64,000 nt of DNA, taken from IMG/VR virus record IMGVR_UViG_3300027749_002876, positions 186,001 through 250,000 of that record; one strand, written 5' to 3'. The DNA comes from a virus. Made by a program: the position numbers and the translations under genes. A model generated the notes under the pieces. That model was not told the origin of the DNA, ran no database searches, and saw only the letters and a program-made list of their open reading frames with translations. Shown here one piece after another: positions 34,584 through 42,647 of this stretch (its first letter is position 1; every line of letters starts with the position of its first letter).

Positions 34584-35749
34584 TAAAATGCTTTCAGTAT
34601 AATCATGTTCTCATTAAAGCGTCCATTGGGTGCTGTAGCAACTGCTTTAATATCTTTAAAATACTTACGTGCCGCAGGCTTACTACCCATTACTTCTTTA
34701 ATCTGCTCAGCCGGTTTACGTAATGTCTTAACTTCACTTTGTGCGGTATCAAATCCGAGCAATGTATTACCTTTAACAGTAAATGCTTTACTGTAATCAT
34801 CAGCAATGTAATGATGTAACTTACGTTTTGCACTATCATAAATCCAAGCCTCACTAGCTCCATGTAATTTGATCGGACTAATGCTTGCCAAATCAAGTTT
34901 GCTTGCAGTATCTTTAAATACTTTTTGATATTTCAATTTAGCTACAATTTTCTCAACAGGCACAGCTTTACGTGCCCTAGGAGCTTTAGCGGCTTTCTTA
35001 ACACTAATGTAACTGTTCAAATCATTGATAACCAATTCAATGAACTTAACAATGTTCTTAACTTGCGTTTTAGTTAAATGGTCGTAACCTTGCACTAGTT
35101 GTGCATCGGTACCTTTGAGTAACTCCTCAAACTCATTTTGTTTCTTTTTCCATACTTCAGTTAAAATACTGATATGTTGTGGCATCACATTCTTTTTAGC
35201 GACTTCATCCATAGGACGTAGTGTGTGCTTTGTAGGTGCACCAGATGTAATGAACTCATCAAACAATCCTTCAAGTTCACCACCAGCTTCACGTGCTTTG
35301 TCACGCAAAATTTCCTGAATGTTGGGTCGTGATGGTGCCTCAACTTCAACTTTTTCTTCTTCCGGTTTGTGTACTAACTTTAGCAAACGATTGATTTCGT
35401 TTTCAAGTGTTAGTTCCTCATGCTCGGTTAATGATAGTCCACGCAATTGCATACGTGCTAACCAGCACAATGTTAGTAAGAATTCATTTTCATGTATCTT
35501 ACGCATAATCTTAGCATCAGTAGGACGTTTATTGTATTCCAAATATTGGGACAATAATTCTTTAGCGTCTTTCTTACCATAAAAACGATGATACCAAGTA
35601 AAACTACGCATCAATGCGACTCTACGTTTATCCTCATCTGGTTGTAGTACAAATAAGGGTTCATCCCCATAATGTTGTACATCTGCATCCCGAGGATTCA
35701 ATGCTTTAACTAGACTATGGTCCTCTGTATTACGCTTACGTGTTGCCAT
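34583..35749 (-). CDS. Conserved unknown phage protein, 388 aa
   Basis: The start ATG 35749 (MATRKRNTEDHS) has a good AGGAG site. A longer in-frame version to 35818 would run through the promoter at 35777-35805, so I reject it. The protein is helical and basic, with a WYHRFYGKKDAKE segment near 50 and a Lys/Ala/Pro-rich linker near 265 (KAAKAPRARKAVPVEK). The rest looks like a nucleic-acid-interacting early protein. No family name known to me. It has a canonical sigma-70 promoter and is followed by mazG. Confidence 0.6.
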   Translation of the reverse strand: MATRKRNTEDHSLVKALNPRDADVQHYGDEPLFVLQPDEDKRRVALMRSFTWYHRFYGKKDAKELLSQYLEYNKRPTDAKIMRKIHENEFLLTLCWLARMQLRGLSLTEHEELTLENEINRLLKLVHKPEEEKVEVEAPSRPNIQEILRDKAREAGGELEGLFDEFITSGAPTKHTLRPMDEVAKKNVMPQHISILTEVWKKKQNEFEELLKGTDAQLVQGYDHLTKTQVKNIVKFIELVINDLNSYISVKKAAKAPRARKAVPVEKIVAKLKYQKVFKDTASKLDLASISPIKLHGASEAWIYDSAKRKLHHYIADDYSKAFTVKGNTLLGFDTAQSEVKTLRKPAEQIKEVMGSKPAARKYFKDIKAVATAPNGRFNENMIILKAF

Positions 35750-35776
35750 TAGGCACTCCTTTGTATTGATTTTATT

Positions 35777-35805
35777 ATTATAACATAACCCATATTTATT
35801 GTCAA
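35777..35805 (-). promoter_or_regulatory. Sigma-70 promoter, canonical
   Basis: TTGACA (35800-35805), 17-nt spacer beginning ATAAAT, TATAAT (35777-35782). It is followed by a leader with AGGAG before the ATG at 35749. Confidence 0.85.
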
Positions 35806-35832
35806 CCTTAGGATTCAAGCGTAGGACATTGC

Positions 35833-35840
35833 GATAAATA
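35833..35840 (+). promoter_or_regulatory. Late promoter element, leaderless, for gp14
   Basis: GATAAATA on the plus strand, 5 nt before the ATG at 35846. No Shine-Dalgarno site in between. Confidence 0.65.
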
Positions 35841-35845
35841 CTATT

Positions 35846-37540
35846 ATGCCAAAACTGTCACTATACCGCCCAAATAAACAAAATGATTATCGTTTCTTCG
35901 ATAGGACAATATCCGAAGAATTACGTGTTGGCGGCACGGATTTATACATTCACAAGTATTTAGGTCCAACTAATCAAGGACCTAGTATTGATTATACTCA
36001 ACCAGAATATGATAGTTTAAATCCTACTAATATTCAGGATCTATTATTCCTAGAGAATAGAGATAGAACATACGATCCAAACATTTATAGATTACGTGGT
36101 CACTATAATGTACAGAATTTAGACTTTGATTTAAGTCAATTTGGTTTATTTTTAAATAACGATATTATCTTTATCAATGTACATTATAATGATATGATTG
36201 ATATTGTTGGTCGCAAGTTAATGGTGGGTGATGTATTAGAATTACCTCACTTATTAGATTATAATCCATTAAAAGAAACTATCCCAGTAGCATTAAAAAG
36301 ATTTTATAGTATTACTGATGCTAACTTTTCCAGTGAAGGATTTAGTCAAACATGGTATCCACATATGTGGCGTATTAAATGTGAACCATTAGTTGACAGT
36401 GAAGAATTTAGTCAAATATTAGCTGAACCAATTAACCAAGATAACTATTTAGGATTATGGGATAAAGATAAAACATATCCACCGGGTTATGTTATTACAT
36501 TTGGTGATAAGAATTATGTCAGTAAAATAGAAGTACCTATTGGCATTATGCCACCAAATCCAACATATTGGGAGTTAGATACGGCATCAAATCTTAAAGA
36601 TATTCTCGCTACTTATAATAAGAATATTGCAATTAATAATGCGGCATTGGAAGAGGCTAAACGTCTTGTACCTAAATCAGGATATGATAATAATAATTTA
36701 TATATTGTGCCTACATATGGTGTATTTGAAACTGATACACAATTATCAGGTAAATATAATCAACCTGCACCACCTGTTAATGTTATAATATCAAACTTTG
36801 GTCCGCCTACTGCTACTGTACAAATGATGCGTTCTTCACAATATAGAAACGCTAGCCCAGTATTACGTATACCTGCTAATTCAGTAAAAACAATTTGGGA
36901 TATGACACATGAAGGCGGTGCAATAGAACCTAGTGCAACGTTGTCATTACGATCAATGACCATTAAACCTACATTAACTGACACTGGTTCAGGTGCAGTA
37001 TCAGGTGATATTGTATTGACACTTGATAGTATTGGCGTCATTACAGGACCATATGGTACAGCAGATAATACATATGCAACGGCTGACCAGAATCCAGAAT
37101 TACCAGGATTTACCGATGAGATAACACCAGACATGGACTTTAGAGCAGATTGTGATCCACGATTCCAATTCATTGCACGTAGTAGTCCAAGAAGTTTTGG
37201 ATATACAACAGGTTACTTAGATGGTACAGGTGAAGCTCCAAATGGATTCCCAACAGGTGCTGGCATTAGTTTCCCGCAAAATCCTCAAGTAGGAGATTAT
37301 TTCTTACGTATAGATTATTTGCCACAATTACTATATCGTTGGGATGGTCAATTGTGGATAAGAATTTCACAAAATGTAAGAACAGATACCGGTATGACTA
37401 CAGGAGATTTGTCACAACAATCTAGCTTCATAAATAATAGCAATGTAACAGTATTAACTGATGGCACAACTACTACACAGAAACAGGCATTGAGTACAAT
37501 ACTTACAATTGCACCAGACACGATACCACCACAACCTTAA
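35846..37540 (+). CDS. 14: Neck protein gp14
   Basis: The N-terminal ~200 residues show the gp14 neck signature of T4-like phages: NDYRFFDRTISEELRVGGTD (split, about 12-31), DLYIHKYLG, GRKLMVGDVLELPHLLDY (about 117-134) and RFYSITDANFSSEGFSQTW. The remaining part, Pro/Asn/Thr-rich, makes it 564 aa, about twice T4 gp14 (256 aa), with inserted beta-rich sequence. With gp13 it forms the neck that joins tail and head. It is translated in the plus direction with gp15 from a leaderless late promoter. Confidence 0.8.
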   Translation: MPKLSLYRPNKQNDYRFFDRTISEELRVGGTDLYIHKYLGPTNQGPSIDYTQPEYDSLNPTNIQDLLFLENRDRTYDPNIYRLRGHYNVQNLDFDLSQFGLFLNNDIIFINVHYNDMIDIVGRKLMVGDVLELPHLLDYNPLKETIPVALKRFYSITDANFSSEGFSQTWYPHMWRIKCEPLVDSEEFSQILAEPINQDNYLGLWDKDKTYPPGYVITFGDKNYVSKIEVPIGIMPPNPTYWELDTASNLKDILATYNKNIAINNAALEEAKRLVPKSGYDNNNLYIVPTYGVFETDTQLSGKYNQPAPPVNVIISNFGPPTATVQMMRSSQYRNASPVLRIPANSVKTIWDMTHEGGAIEPSATLSLRSMTIKPTLTDTGSGAVSGDIVLTLDSIGVITGPYGTADNTYATADQNPELPGFTDEITPDMDFRADCDPRFQFIARSSPRSFGYTTGYLDGTGEAPNGFPTGAGISFPQNPQVGDYFLRIDYLPQLLYRWDGQLWIRISQNVRTDTGMTTGDLSQQSSFINNSNVTVLTDGTTTTQKQALSTILTIAPDTIPPQP

Positions 37541-37549
37541 AGAATATAT

Positions 37550-38926
37550 ATGGCAGCTTTCTTCTATGATAATCAGGTACGCAGATTTTTAATTCAATTT
37601 GCGAAAATTTTTTCCAATTGGGAAGTTACCAAAGGTAAAGATCCTGCAGGTAATGAGATATTTGTTCGTGTTCCTATTATGTATGGTGATAGTAGTAGAC
37701 AAGCTAGCACTATCATAGCTAATAACAGTGCAAGTAATTTGCCGAGTGCACCACTGATGACTTATTATATCAGTGGATTAGAATACGATCAAAAACGTAC
37801 ACAGGACCCTACGTTCATTGATAAGATACAAGTTCGTCAACGTGCATACAATAATGACACACAAAATTATGAGCAAGTACAGGGGCAAGCATTTACAGTT
37901 GAAAGATTAATGCCCGTACCTTATACATTAAGAATAACAGTTGATTTATGGACTACTAATTATCAACAGAAATTGGAATTAGTTGAACAATTAGGCACAT
38001 TGTTTAATCCATCATTAGAAATACAAAGTACTGATAACTTCATTGATTGGACAAGTTTAAGTGTTGTATATCAAGATGGTATAACATTTACCAGTCGCAG
38101 TATACCACAGGGTACAGGTAATCCTATTGATGTATTAAGTTGGAAATTTTATATGCCCATCTGGTTAAGCAATGCCGCTAAACTTAAAAAGATGGGTGTT
38201 ATCGAAAAAGTTATTGCCAGTATCTTTAAAGGTCAAGCACTACAAGATATACAAGATGATGATTTGTTATTGGGTACTCGACAAAAGATTACACCATATG
38301 GATACAAACTATTGTTGATAGGTAATAGACTTCAACTATTACCTGCTGATGAAGCATTTTATCCAAGCAATGAAAGTTTAGAATACCCTCCTCCACCTGA
38401 CACAAGTTTATATTGGAGTAGTTTATTAAATGTATATGGAACATTACGTCCGGGTATCAGTCAAATATGGTTACAAAATCCATTTATGACCACTGATATC
38501 GTAGGTACTATTGTTCCTGATCCATTAGATGATAGATTATTAATATATGATATCGATGCCGACACCCTGCCACAAAACACATTGGATCCTGTAGACAGTG
38601 TAATTAATCCAACAGTCACAGGACCAAACGCAGGGTTGCCTAGTCCTATTAACGGGCGTAGATATCTTATTGTAGAAGATATTGGTAGTCCAGACAATAC
38701 TACCATAGCTTGGGGAAATTTAGTAGCCAATGCAAATGATATCATTGAATATGATGGTACATCAAGTGAATGGTTTGTATCATTTGATAGTCAACTGGCT
38801 ACTACCATTGAATATGTAACTAACCTTACTACTGCCTTACAATATAGATTTGATTATATCAACAACGTATGGATGAAATCATTTGAAGGCTGGTACGACC
38901 AGGGATCGTATTCAATTGTGATTTAA
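37550..38926 (+). CDS. 15: Tail sheath stabiliser and completion protein (gp15)
   Basis: A strong match by eye to gp15 of T4-like phages: AFFYDNQVRRFLIQFAKIF (2-20), RVPIMYGDSSRQAS (about 42-55), YYISGLEYDQKRTQDPTF (about 75-92), AFTVERLMPVPYTLRI (about 116-131) and IQSTDNFIDWTSLSVV. gp15 caps the tail and connects it to the neck. At 458 aa it is longer than T4 gp15 (272 aa), with a C-terminal extension after residue ~250. It follows gp14 by 9 nt and ends overlapping a convergent homing nuclease gene by 15 nt. Confidence 0.88.
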   Translation: MAAFFYDNQVRRFLIQFAKIFSNWEVTKGKDPAGNEIFVRVPIMYGDSSRQASTIIANNSASNLPSAPLMTYYISGLEYDQKRTQDPTFIDKIQVRQRAYNNDTQNYEQVQGQAFTVERLMPVPYTLRITVDLWTTNYQQKLELVEQLGTLFNPSLEIQSTDNFIDWTSLSVVYQDGITFTSRSIPQGTGNPIDVLSWKFYMPIWLSNAAKLKKMGVIEKVIASIFKGQALQDIQDDDLLLGTRQKITPYGYKLLLIGNRLQLLPADEAFYPSNESLEYPPPPDTSLYWSSLLNVYGTLRPGISQIWLQNPFMTTDIVGTIVPDPLDDRLLIYDIDADTLPQNTLDPVDSVINPTVTGPNAGLPSPINGRRYLIVEDIGSPDNTTIAWGNLVANANDIIEYDGTSSEWFVSFDSQLATTIEYVTNLTTALQYRFDYINNVWMKSFEGWYDQGSYSIVI

Positions 38927-39742
38927 TATAACTTCCCATCCAGCTAATGATTTAGTTTGCTTTCTAACCAAATTAGATGCTTGTGCATATTGTATACCCA
39001 ATGTCCTGAGAAATAATGTCATTTCATAACAGGTTTCTTGTTTTATTTCTCCGGTAATCTTATTACGAAAGGTGAATGTCTCTTTAATTGCCCTAGCATT
39101 GTTCAACCCTGAATTTTTTTCTTTGTTAATTTTCATTACTTTGGGCCTACTGTTTATTTCAATACTTATTCTACTTCTTTTTTCTTTTATTTCAGGAAGT
39201 TGATTTGTAATTGCAAGTGATTTTTTTCTTTTATCTATTGCATCCTGACTGAATGCTTTAATGAGCCTATTATGTTTTTTAACAGGATCGGCCTCTCTTT
39301 TTAGAGCAGCCATTCTACGTTTTTCTTTTGTTTCTGACAATAAATCTGTATTTTTTCTTTTTTCTTTTGCGGCTGAAAGATTAATAGCTTTTTTCATATT
39401 TTCATTTCTTTTTATTGACACTGCAGGATCACTATAATTAATACCTTTACTATTTTTCTTATTAAGGTAATCATTGCGCTTAGCGGCATTAAGTCTATCT
39501 AATACTCTTTTTTCCCAGTTCAACGCTTCATTAATTCTATTTTCATTAGTGAATGTATTTCTTATTTCTATAATACTAGGTACACCATTTTCTTTAACAT
39601 AAGCGTTAACGTAATCACTGGATGTAAAATATGTTACGAATAGATCGGATGGGTGACAGTTTTTTGCGTATCTAACCCCATAATATTTCATTCCAGTAGA
39701 CCACTCTAGATAATAGGTATATGGTACATTATAATATTGCAT
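38912..39742 (-). CDS. GIY-YIG-like homing endonuclease
   Basis: The N-terminus YTYYLEWSTGMKYYGVRYAK followed by HPSDLFVTYFTSSDYV is the variant GIY-YIG core of phage mobile nucleases, in which YYL and YYG replace GIY and YIG. The later Trp-Glu-Lys-Arg-Val-Leu segment holds a possible catalytic Glu. The remaining ~170 residues are Lys/Arg/Asn-rich with repeated EKRxxxA/I units, probably a DNA-binding tail made of NUMOD-like modules. It sits antisense behind gp15. Late element and AAGGA site precede it. Likely a selfish free-standing element. Confidence 0.72.
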   Translation of the reverse strand: MQYYNVPYTYYLEWSTGMKYYGVRYAKNCHPSDLFVTYFTSSDYVNAYVKENGVPSIIEIRNTFTNENRINEALNWEKRVLDRLNAAKRNDYLNKKNSKGINYSDPAVSIKRNENMKKAINLSAAKEKRKNTDLLSETKEKRRMAALKREADPVKKHNRLIKAFSQDAIDKRKKSLAITNQLPEIKEKRSRISIEINSRPKVMKINKEKNSGLNNARAIKETFTFRNKITGEIKQETCYEMTLFLRTLGIQYAQASNLVRKQTKSLAGWEVILNHN

Positions 39743-39758
39743 GATTGATCCTTTTATA

Positions 39759-39766
39759 TATTTATC
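39759..39766 (-). promoter_or_regulatory. Late promoter element GATAAATA
   Basis: Minus strand, 16 nt before the ATG at 39742 with AAGGA between. Confidence 0.55.
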
Positions 39767-39819
39767 ATTAAGGTGATTATTCTATAAAAAGTAATTATTC
39801 TATCGTCATCTAATACTGT

Positions 39820-39827
39820 GATAAATC
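39820..39827 (+). promoter_or_regulatory. Late-type element GATAAATC, leaderless spacing
   Basis: Plus strand, 5 nt before the ATG at 39833. The last base differs from the usual octamer. Confidence 0.4.
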
Positions 39828-39832
39828 ATAGT

Positions 39833-40249
39833 ATGAGTAATATTTCTGCAGGTGTCTTTTTTTATTCCGGTACTACTAACCGTTTCTTATATCTATTAAG
39901 AAATGATAATAGAAACCCGGGTAACTGGGGAATACCTGGTGGTAAGATAGAAAGTGATGAAACATTACTTGAAGGACTACAACGTGAATGTATGGAAGAA
40001 ATAAATTACTTTCCAAATCATGCTAAACTTGTGCCCATTCAAAAGTTTGTAAATAATACATTTACCTATCATACATTTTTTTGTAAAGTGTCAGAAGAAT
40101 TTACACCTATATTAAATGAAGAACATTGCGGTTATGCATGGGTAGGTGAGAAACAATATCCTAAACCATTACATCCGGGATTATTCAATACTGTTAATTT
40201 TGATATTGTTCAATCTAAGTTAAATGCACTTACAAAAAAAGAGACCTAA
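39833..40249 (+). CDS. Nudix hydrolase
   Basis: A 138-aa single-domain Nudix protein. The Nudix box is complete from Gly37: G-x5-E43-x7-R51-E52-x2-E55-E56. It sits in GGKIESDETLLEGLQRECME (36-55). Such enzymes cleave nucleoside diphosphate-linked compounds such as damaged dNTPs, ADP-ribose or NAD-type molecules. The substrate cannot be read here. I start at ATG 39833 because a late-type element lies 5 nt before it, while the earlier in-frame ATG falls upstream of that element. A convergent bidirectional terminator follows. Confidence 0.88.
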   Translation: MSNISAGVFFYSGTTNRFLYLLRNDNRNPGNWGIPGGKIESDETLLEGLQRECMEEINYFPNHAKLVPIQKFVNNTFTYHTFFCKVSEEFTPILNEEHCGYAWVGEKQYPKPLHPGLFNTVNFDIVQSKLNALTKKET

Positions 40250-40261
40250 GTCTCTTTTTTT
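40234..40261. terminator. Bidirectional terminator between Nudix gene and 40260-40571
   Basis: GAGAC/GTCTC stem with CTAA loop flanked by seven A and seven T, giving a 12-bp stem with U-run on each strand. Confidence 0.85.
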
Positions 40262-40571
40262 ATTTTAGCAATTTTGCTATCGTATCGAATCCCAGTGATC
40301 CTATTACAACACCAGCACCCATCATCATCCAGCGCCATTTTTCAAGTGCAGAAACTTTGTCAGACATAGACTTATGGGCGTTAGCACTAGCTTCTTTCAT
40401 TTCTTTTAGAAGCTGGTGTGTATCTTCGTTATTCTTCGCCATACAAACATTAACATCTTTGATATCAGCTTTGATTTCACTGATATCATTTGTGATGTTT
40501 TGTACTTGTACTTGAAGAACTGCGATTTCCGTTTCAGTCTTTGGCATTTTAATAGTTCTACCAGTTACCAT
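40260..40571 (-). CDS. Coiled-coil protein with C-terminal membrane segment, 103 aa
   Basis: Residues 10-75 form a heptad-rich coiled coil (EIAVLQVQVQNITNDISEIK). Residues ~78-98 (WRWMMMGAGVVIGSLGF) form one membrane segment with a short basic tail. This layout resembles XhlA-type holin-associated or hemolysin-like phage proteins that assist lysis at the membrane. The resemblance is by architecture only. It starts 2 nt after the fibre-like gene upstream. An alternative start MPKTETE lies 24 nt downstream. Confidence 0.6.
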   Translation of the reverse strand: MVTGRTIKMPKTETEIAVLQVQVQNITNDISEIKADIKDVNVCMAKNNEDTHQLLKEMKEASANAHKSMSDKVSALEKWRWMMMGAGVVIGSLGFDTIAKLLK

Positions 40572-40573
40572 GA

Positions 40574-41962
40574 TTAAGCACTAGCAATAACTACGATTGG
40601 GTTAGGCTGACCTTCATATGTATTAGCGGCGTATGCTGTATTGAATGTAGCGATAACATCAGGATTAACACTATTAACAACAGCAGTACCTGTACCAGTA
40701 CCTGTAGCTGTAGCAATAAATGTAACACCTGTCATATTACTTGCTGAACCACATAATGTCCAATTTGTCGTACCAGTACTATAAATTGTATACACTGTAC
40801 CTACACTTAATGAACCGGCTGCAACTTGCGTTGGGAACACTTCAGTGTTGTAATCATTAACACTTGAAACATATGCTGTAGCAGAGGCTGCATCAGTAGA
40901 CAATATATTCATTGTATTTGGTGTCAATGCTGTGTTAGCAACATTGGCTGTATAGCATTGTGCAATTAAACCAGTTGTACCACCTTGTACTAGATACTTT
41001 GTCTTACCTTTTTGACGTAAGATGAAACCAGCTTCGTCATTTGCATATACAAAAGATGTGCCTGCATAATTTGCAGTAGAATTTGCAGCCAACACAGTAA
41101 CGTCAATAGTAGCATTTGCCGCTGTTGTGCCGGTAGTAACTGCTTTCTGTGGACCATATTGTGAGGTTGAAACAGTAAATGCAGATGCGTTAGCAATAGC
41201 ATCAACAAAGTATGTTGAACCTGCAATTAATCCGCCGGTAGTTGTATCAAACACAACTGGTGCACCCACAAACAATGTTTGTGCGTTTCCTGAAGTGCGA
41301 ATAACGTTACCTGTAGCATTTGTGTTAGCAACAGCAACAGTAATATAACCTGTATTTGTATCAACAAAACCAACATTAATTGGTGTTGTCTGACCTGGAA
41401 TACCAGTTGGTTGAAGAATTTGAACTGCTGATCCAACTGATAATGTATTTGCAAAATCAGTGCCGGCACCGTAGACATTCAAATTAGCTGTGTCACCATA
41501 GATGATACCTGTACCAGAGATACCAATAGCTACTTGTGGTAGAACTTGTGATCCAACGATAGCTGTGTTACCACCAACTACACCATATGTGTTAGCGTTG
41601 TTTGACGGAAAGCCTGCACCACCTTCTGGGTTGTTGAAATATGCATCAACAACTTCAAATGATGCTTTAACAGTGCCACCAGTTGAATTAGACAATGAAG
41701 CCATTACACGTGGTTGAACACTTAGTTGTGTCGTTGAAACACTGAATGTAGTGTTTGATAGTATAGTATCAACATAATATAATGTGTTGGTTACTAAACC
41801 ACTAATGGCACCTGCGACTACAAATGACATACCAGATGCTATGCCAACAGTTGGACTAGTTGTTAGATTTCCACCTGAGATTGTAACGATACTGCCTGTT
41901 GTTGCTGTATCAGTGATTGTTAAGACTGCTTGAGCCTTTGCGATTTTTAGAGGACGTCCCAT
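40574..41962 (-). CDS. Virion structural protein, fibre-like, 462 aa
   Basis: Starts MGRPLKIAKAQAVLTITD, a leader I associate with virion proteins of T4-like aquatic phages. It is then Gly/Thr/Ala/Val-rich beta sequence with several modules of the type GLVTNTLYYVDTILSNTTFSVS and GGLIAGSTYFVDAIANASAFTVS. These are variants of the YYIKSIPSSTTFSIS module in the adhesins at 12312 and 13730. Role: probably tail fibre or baseplate decoration. The message has an unusual structured 5' leader (41984-42039) and an AAGGAAAA ribosome site. Confidence 0.65.
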   Translation of the reverse strand: MGRPLKIAKAQAVLTITDTATTGSIVTISGGNLTTSPTVGIASGMSFVVAGAISGLVTNTLYYVDTILSNTTFSVSTTQLSVQPRVMASLSNSTGGTVKASFEVVDAYFNNPEGGAGFPSNNANTYGVVGGNTAIVGSQVLPQVAIGISGTGIIYGDTANLNVYGAGTDFANTLSVGSAVQILQPTGIPGQTTPINVGFVDTNTGYITVAVANTNATGNVIRTSGNAQTLFVGAPVVFDTTTGGLIAGSTYFVDAIANASAFTVSTSQYGPQKAVTTGTTAANATIDVTVLAANSTANYAGTSFVYANDEAGFILRQKGKTKYLVQGGTTGLIAQCYTANVANTALTPNTMNILSTDAASATAYVSSVNDYNTEVFPTQVAAGSLSVGTVYTIYSTGTTNWTLCGSASNMTGVTFIATATGTGTGTAVVNSVNPDVIATFNTAYAANTYEGQPNPIVVIASA

Positions 41963-41983
41963 TTGTTTTTCCTTTGATAAAAT

Positions 41984-42039
41984 TAGCGGGTTCTAGCCGC
42001 TACGCAGTGGGTAACTGCATAAACTCTCAGAATGAGAGT
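41984..42039 (-). promoter_or_regulatory. Three-hairpin 5' leader
   Basis: On the minus-strand transcript three perfect stem-loops follow in close order: ACTCTCA/TGAGAGT (7 bp, 42023-42039), GCAGT/ACTGC (5 bp, 42004-42018) and TAGCGG/CCGCTA (6 bp, 41984-42002). Then an A-rich stretch and AAGGAAAA lead to the ATG at 41962. It may stabilise the mRNA or control translation. No known riboswitch is recognised. Confidence 0.55.
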
Positions 42040-42047
42040 GTATGATG

Positions 42048-42055
42048 TATTTATC
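42048..42055 (-). promoter_or_regulatory. Late promoter element GATAAATA
   Basis: Minus strand. Transcription should begin near 42042, just before the first leader hairpin. Confidence 0.6.
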
Positions 42056-42069
42056 AAATAAGGGTAAAA

Positions 42070-42621
42070 TTAACCAGTAAAGCTACCAGTTGGGCTGGTG
42101 TAACCACTTGTTCCTGTATTAGGATGAGGTGCGCCCAATTCAGTTATAGTAAACAATGTATTAGCTCCCGCTGTGGTTAGATAAGAAACAATGTTTCCTT
42201 GTCCAACTATGATACTGTTATTAACTGTGTTAGGAGGAATCAACTCACTATTTGCAGTAGCTATCGTATAAGGAACTCCGTAAGGATTGTATCTTGCAGT
42301 TGTGTTAGCAATGGCAACTGCGGAATTTGCAGTCAATGTTAAACTTGTGTTATTTGCAATGGCTGCTACAATACCTACATTTGCGCCTGTTGTATTACCA
42401 ATCCAACTACCAACAGCTAATTCAGTACTGAATGATGTACCTGCTCCGGTAACTGTTGCACTATTAGTTGCACAAGTTACATTTCCAGTCAATGCAACGT
42501 TTGGGAAGCTTGTGGTAAACTGAATACCTACATTAGATGTAGCTATTCTAATTTTATCTGTCGCAATATTTGCGGAAGCTGCCGCTGTTGCGCTGTTTGC
42601 TGTATATGCGTATGATGCCAT
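42070..42621 (-). CDS. Fibre-like virion protein, 183 aa
   Basis: Ala/Thr/Asn-rich beta protein. Residues 45-110 (TGNVTCATNSATVTGAGTSF, ELAVGSWIGN, ANNTSLTLTANSAVAIANTT) match the common module of phage fibres and structural proteins in which a GTSFxxELxxGxxI strand set precedes a TLTxNA strand. No enzymatic motif. It has a late element with AGGAAT site and lies between two larger fibre-like genes. A virion accessory role is inferred. Confidence 0.6.
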   Translation of the reverse strand: MASYAYTANSATAAASANIATDKIRIATSNVGIQFTTSFPNVALTGNVTCATNSATVTGAGTSFSTELAVGSWIGNTTGANVGIVAAIANNTSLTLTANSAVAIANTTARYNPYGVPYTIATANSELIPPNTVNNSIIVGQGNIVSYLTTAGANTLFTITELGAPHPNTGTSGYTSPTGSFTG

Positions 42622-42638
42622 TTTAAATTCCTATATCT

Positions 42639-42646
42639 TATTTATT
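42639..42646 (-). promoter_or_regulatory. Late promoter element AATAAATA
   Basis: Minus strand, 17 nt before the ATG at 42621. Confidence 0.45.
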
Positions 42647-42647
42647 C

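Noticed and set aside
35750-35818. N-terminal extension of the 388-aa protein to 35818
   Set aside because: The extension would be encoded by the consensus sigma-70 promoter at 35777-35805, and the ATG at 35749 has a good AGGAG site.
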